A DNA stretch of 64,000 nt, taken from Anaerotalea alkaliphila. GTDB lineage: Bacteria; Bacillota; Clostridia; Lachnospirales; Vallitaleaceae. The DNA lies in the NCBI RefSeq assembly GCF_010179735.1, contig NZ_JAAEEH010000001.1:124001-188000 (forward strand), read 5' to 3'. The notes beneath the pieces were generated by a model, which did no database searches, was not told where the DNA came from, and saw only the letters and a list, made by a program, of their open reading frames with translations. Positions 62,742-64,000 of the stretch are shown piece after piece. A program made the position numbers and the translations under genes. The number at the start of each line of letters is the position of its first letter. Within the stretch, counting starts at the first letter, position 1.

Positions 62742-63785
62742 ATGATGATAGCAATCAGAGGCGCCATCACAGTGGACGCAAATACGAGGGAGGCCATCCT
62801 GCAGGAAACGGAGGCGCTTCTCAAGGAGATCCTGGAACGGAACAGTTTGGAGCGGGAGGAAATCGTGGGCATCAACTTCACGGCGACCAGGGACCTGACG
62901 GCCGCCTATCCTGCGGTCGCCGCCAGATCCCTGGGGCTGGTGGACTGCAGCCTCATGTGCTTCCAGGAGATGCATGTGGAGAACAGCCTGCCCATGTGCA
63001 TCCGGGCCATGGTCCTGGTGGAACGGCAGACGGGCCAGAAATCGGCGGCACATGTATATATGAAGGAAGCCAGGAGACTGCGTCCCGATCTGGCGTCCGG
63101 GGAAGCGGGGGCCGGACGTCCACTGGCCGTGGCCATCGACGGGCCTGCCGGTGCGGGAAAGAGCACGGTCGCCAAGGGCGTGGCGAAGCGGCTGGGAATC
63201 ATTTATGTGGACACGGGAGCCATGTACAGGGCTTTGGCCCTCCATTGCATGGAGCAGGGAGTGGACCTGGAAGATGGGGAAGCGCTGGCGAAAGCCCTGG
63301 ACCGCTCCGGCATCCGCCTGGAGCACGGTAGCGACGGCCAGCGGGTGTTCCTTGGAGAGCGGGATGTGACGGAGGAAATCCGCAGGGAGGATGTGGGGAA
63401 CAACGCCTCGCGGGTGTCCGTGCACCCTGATGTCCGGGAAAAGATGGTGGAAATGCAGCAGCGGATCGCCGGCTCCCAGGCGGTGGTCATGGACGGCAGG
63501 GACATCGGAACCCATGTCCTGCCGGATGCCACGCTGAAGGTCTACCTGACGGCCAGCAGCCTGGTGAGGGCCCAAAGAAGGCATTTGGAGCTGCAGGCCA
63601 AAGGAATGGAAAGGCGGTTGGACCTGCTGGTAGAAGAAATTGAGGAGCGGGACCGGAGGGATATGGAAAGGGAGCACGCGCCCCTTAGGCAGGCGGAGGA
63701 TGCGGTCCTGCTTGATGCATCGGACCTGGATGCGGAACAGGTGGTGGAAAGGGTCCTTTCCCTGCTGGAGAGGGTGGAGGCATGA
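62742..63785 (+). CDS. Chorismate mutase (AroH type) - cytidylate kinase fusion
   Basis: 347 residues in one frame, with no internal stop. Residues 1-120 match AroH-type chorismate mutase (chorismate to prephenate), including Arg6, Arg62, Cys73, Glu76, Arg88 and Tyr106 at the positions of the Bacillus active-site residues. Residues ~127-347 match (d)CMP kinase, with P-loop GPAGAGKST (134-142), DTGAMYRALALH and MDGRDIGTHVLPDA. Both halves look complete. AAGGAG precedes the ATG. The cmk-ispH order is usual; an AroH fusion to Cmk is not. It overlaps ispH by 4 bases. Confidence 0.92.
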   Translation: MMIAIRGAITVDANTREAILQETEALLKEILERNSLEREEIVGINFTATRDLTAAYPAVAARSLGLVDCSLMCFQEMHVENSLPMCIRAMVLVERQTGQKSAAHVYMKEARRLRPDLASGEAGAGRPLAVAIDGPAGAGKSTVAKGVAKRLGIIYVDTGAMYRALALHCMEQGVDLEDGEALAKALDRSGIRLEHGSDGQRVFLGERDVTEEIRREDVGNNASRVSVHPDVREKMVEMQQRIAGSQAVVMDGRDIGTHVLPDATLKVYLTASSLVRAQRRHLELQAKGMERRLDLLVEEIEERDRRDMEREHAPLRQAEDAVLLDASDLDAEQVVERVLSLLERVEA

Positions 63786-64000
63786 AAATCATCGTGGCCG
63801 AGACATCGGGCTTCTGCTTCGGCGTGGAGAAGGCCGTGGAGAAGGTCTACGCCCAACTGGGGCAGGGCCCCCTGTATACGTATGGACCCATCATACACAA
63901 CCGGTCGGTGGTGGAGGATCTGGAATCCAAGGGGGTTCGGATCATCCATGACCTGAAGGAACTGGGGACAAGCCCCAAGGGGACCATCCTCATCCGGAGC
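63782..64000 (+). CDS. ispH: 4-hydroxy-3-methylbut-2-enyl diphosphate reductase, N-terminal part
   Basis: The first 73 residues of IspH, cut by the end of the window. It makes IPP and DMAPP in the last MEP step, using a [4Fe-4S] cluster. The first cluster Cys lies in SGFCFGVEKAVEKV, and the conserved GPIIHNRSVVEDL follows. In many Clostridia it is fused to ribosomal protein S1; that cannot be seen here. The ATG overlaps the preceding gene (ATGA). Confidence 0.9.
   Translation, partial: MKIIVAETSGFCFGVEKAVEKVYAQLGQGPLYTYGPIIHNRSVVEDLESKGVRIIHDLKELGTSPKGTILIRS

Overview
This is a GC-rich chromosomal segment from a Gram-positive anaerobe of the Clostridia type, and essentially all of it is coding. 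The evidence is the classic Firmicutes gene order (pepP-efp ... nusB-xseA-xseB-ispA ... dxs-tlyA-nadK-argR-recN), strong AGGAGG ribosome sites, recA-recX-rny, scpA-scpB-rluB, and anaerobic metabolism (biotin-dependent sodium-pumping decarboxylase, formate-tetrahydrofolate ligase, reverse rubrerythrin). No rRNA, tRNA, insertion sequence, prophage or CRISPR array was seen. The sporulation genes that usually sit beside recN, rny and pdp in spore-forming Clostridia are absent, so the lineage is probably asporogenous.

Layout. 1-389: AT-rich leader holding a candidate small RNA. 390-4655: a DUF4914 protein with a P-loop-like motif, a HAD phosphatase, a CoA-binding protein and a DUF815 ATPase. 4785-5204 (minus): a thioesterase. 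5402-9047: a partial type IV pilus cluster (pilM, pilN, a PilO fused to SLH repeats, prepilin peptidase). 9066-13013: a HAD phosphatase, shikimate kinase, PepP, EF-P, and a response regulator with an altered HD-GYP domain. 13102-23802: a long Asp23-nusB-xseAB-ispA-DUF212-[OLE RNA]-oapA-dxs-tlyA-nadK-argR-recN run. 23799-25544 (minus): rqcH. 25742-30373: a complete branched-chain amino acid ABC transporter (livJ-HMGF). 30448-31101 (minus): a CBS-ACT regulator. 31270-39395: ftsK, the one-carbon genes fhs and folD, rimO, pgsA, cinA. 39507-42968: recA with an SOS box, recX, rny. 43161-48201: aminotransferase, purB, proC, Nudix hydrolase, xerD. 48258-48803 (minus): reverse rubrerythrin. 48970-51896: deoB, pdp, rhodanese. 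52031-55190: a degenerate M50-like membrane protein, scpA, scpB, rluB, a methyltransferase. 55284-60353: mmdA-mmdD-mmdC-mmdB plus a biotin-domain-less carboxyltransferase. 60534-64000: an RpiR regulator, a flavoprotein, a chorismate mutase-cytidylate kinase fusion, and the start of ispH.

The most notable element is the roughly 600-nt gene-free interval at 16780-17388. It sits directly before a small membrane protein that matches OapA, inside the isoprenoid/DNA-repair operon. Size, position and partner all match OLE (ornate, large, extremophilic) RNA, a bacterial RNA whose molecular role is still unsettled. Other points worth a second look are the PilO-SLH fusion, the AroH-Cmk fusion, a decarboxylase/transcarboxylase operon built around a single biotin carrier, and an M50-like protein that has lost its metal-binding residues.

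Isoprenoid genes recur (ispA, dxs, ispH), as do information-processing genes. The energy genes suggest amino-acid or organic-acid fermentation: branched-chain amino acid uptake, methylmalonyl-CoA decarboxylation coupled to Na+ export, and folate-linked one-carbon metabolism. Many transcription units have clear -35/-10 promoters with 16-17 bp spacing, often with a TG-extended -10, and hairpin terminators separate them.
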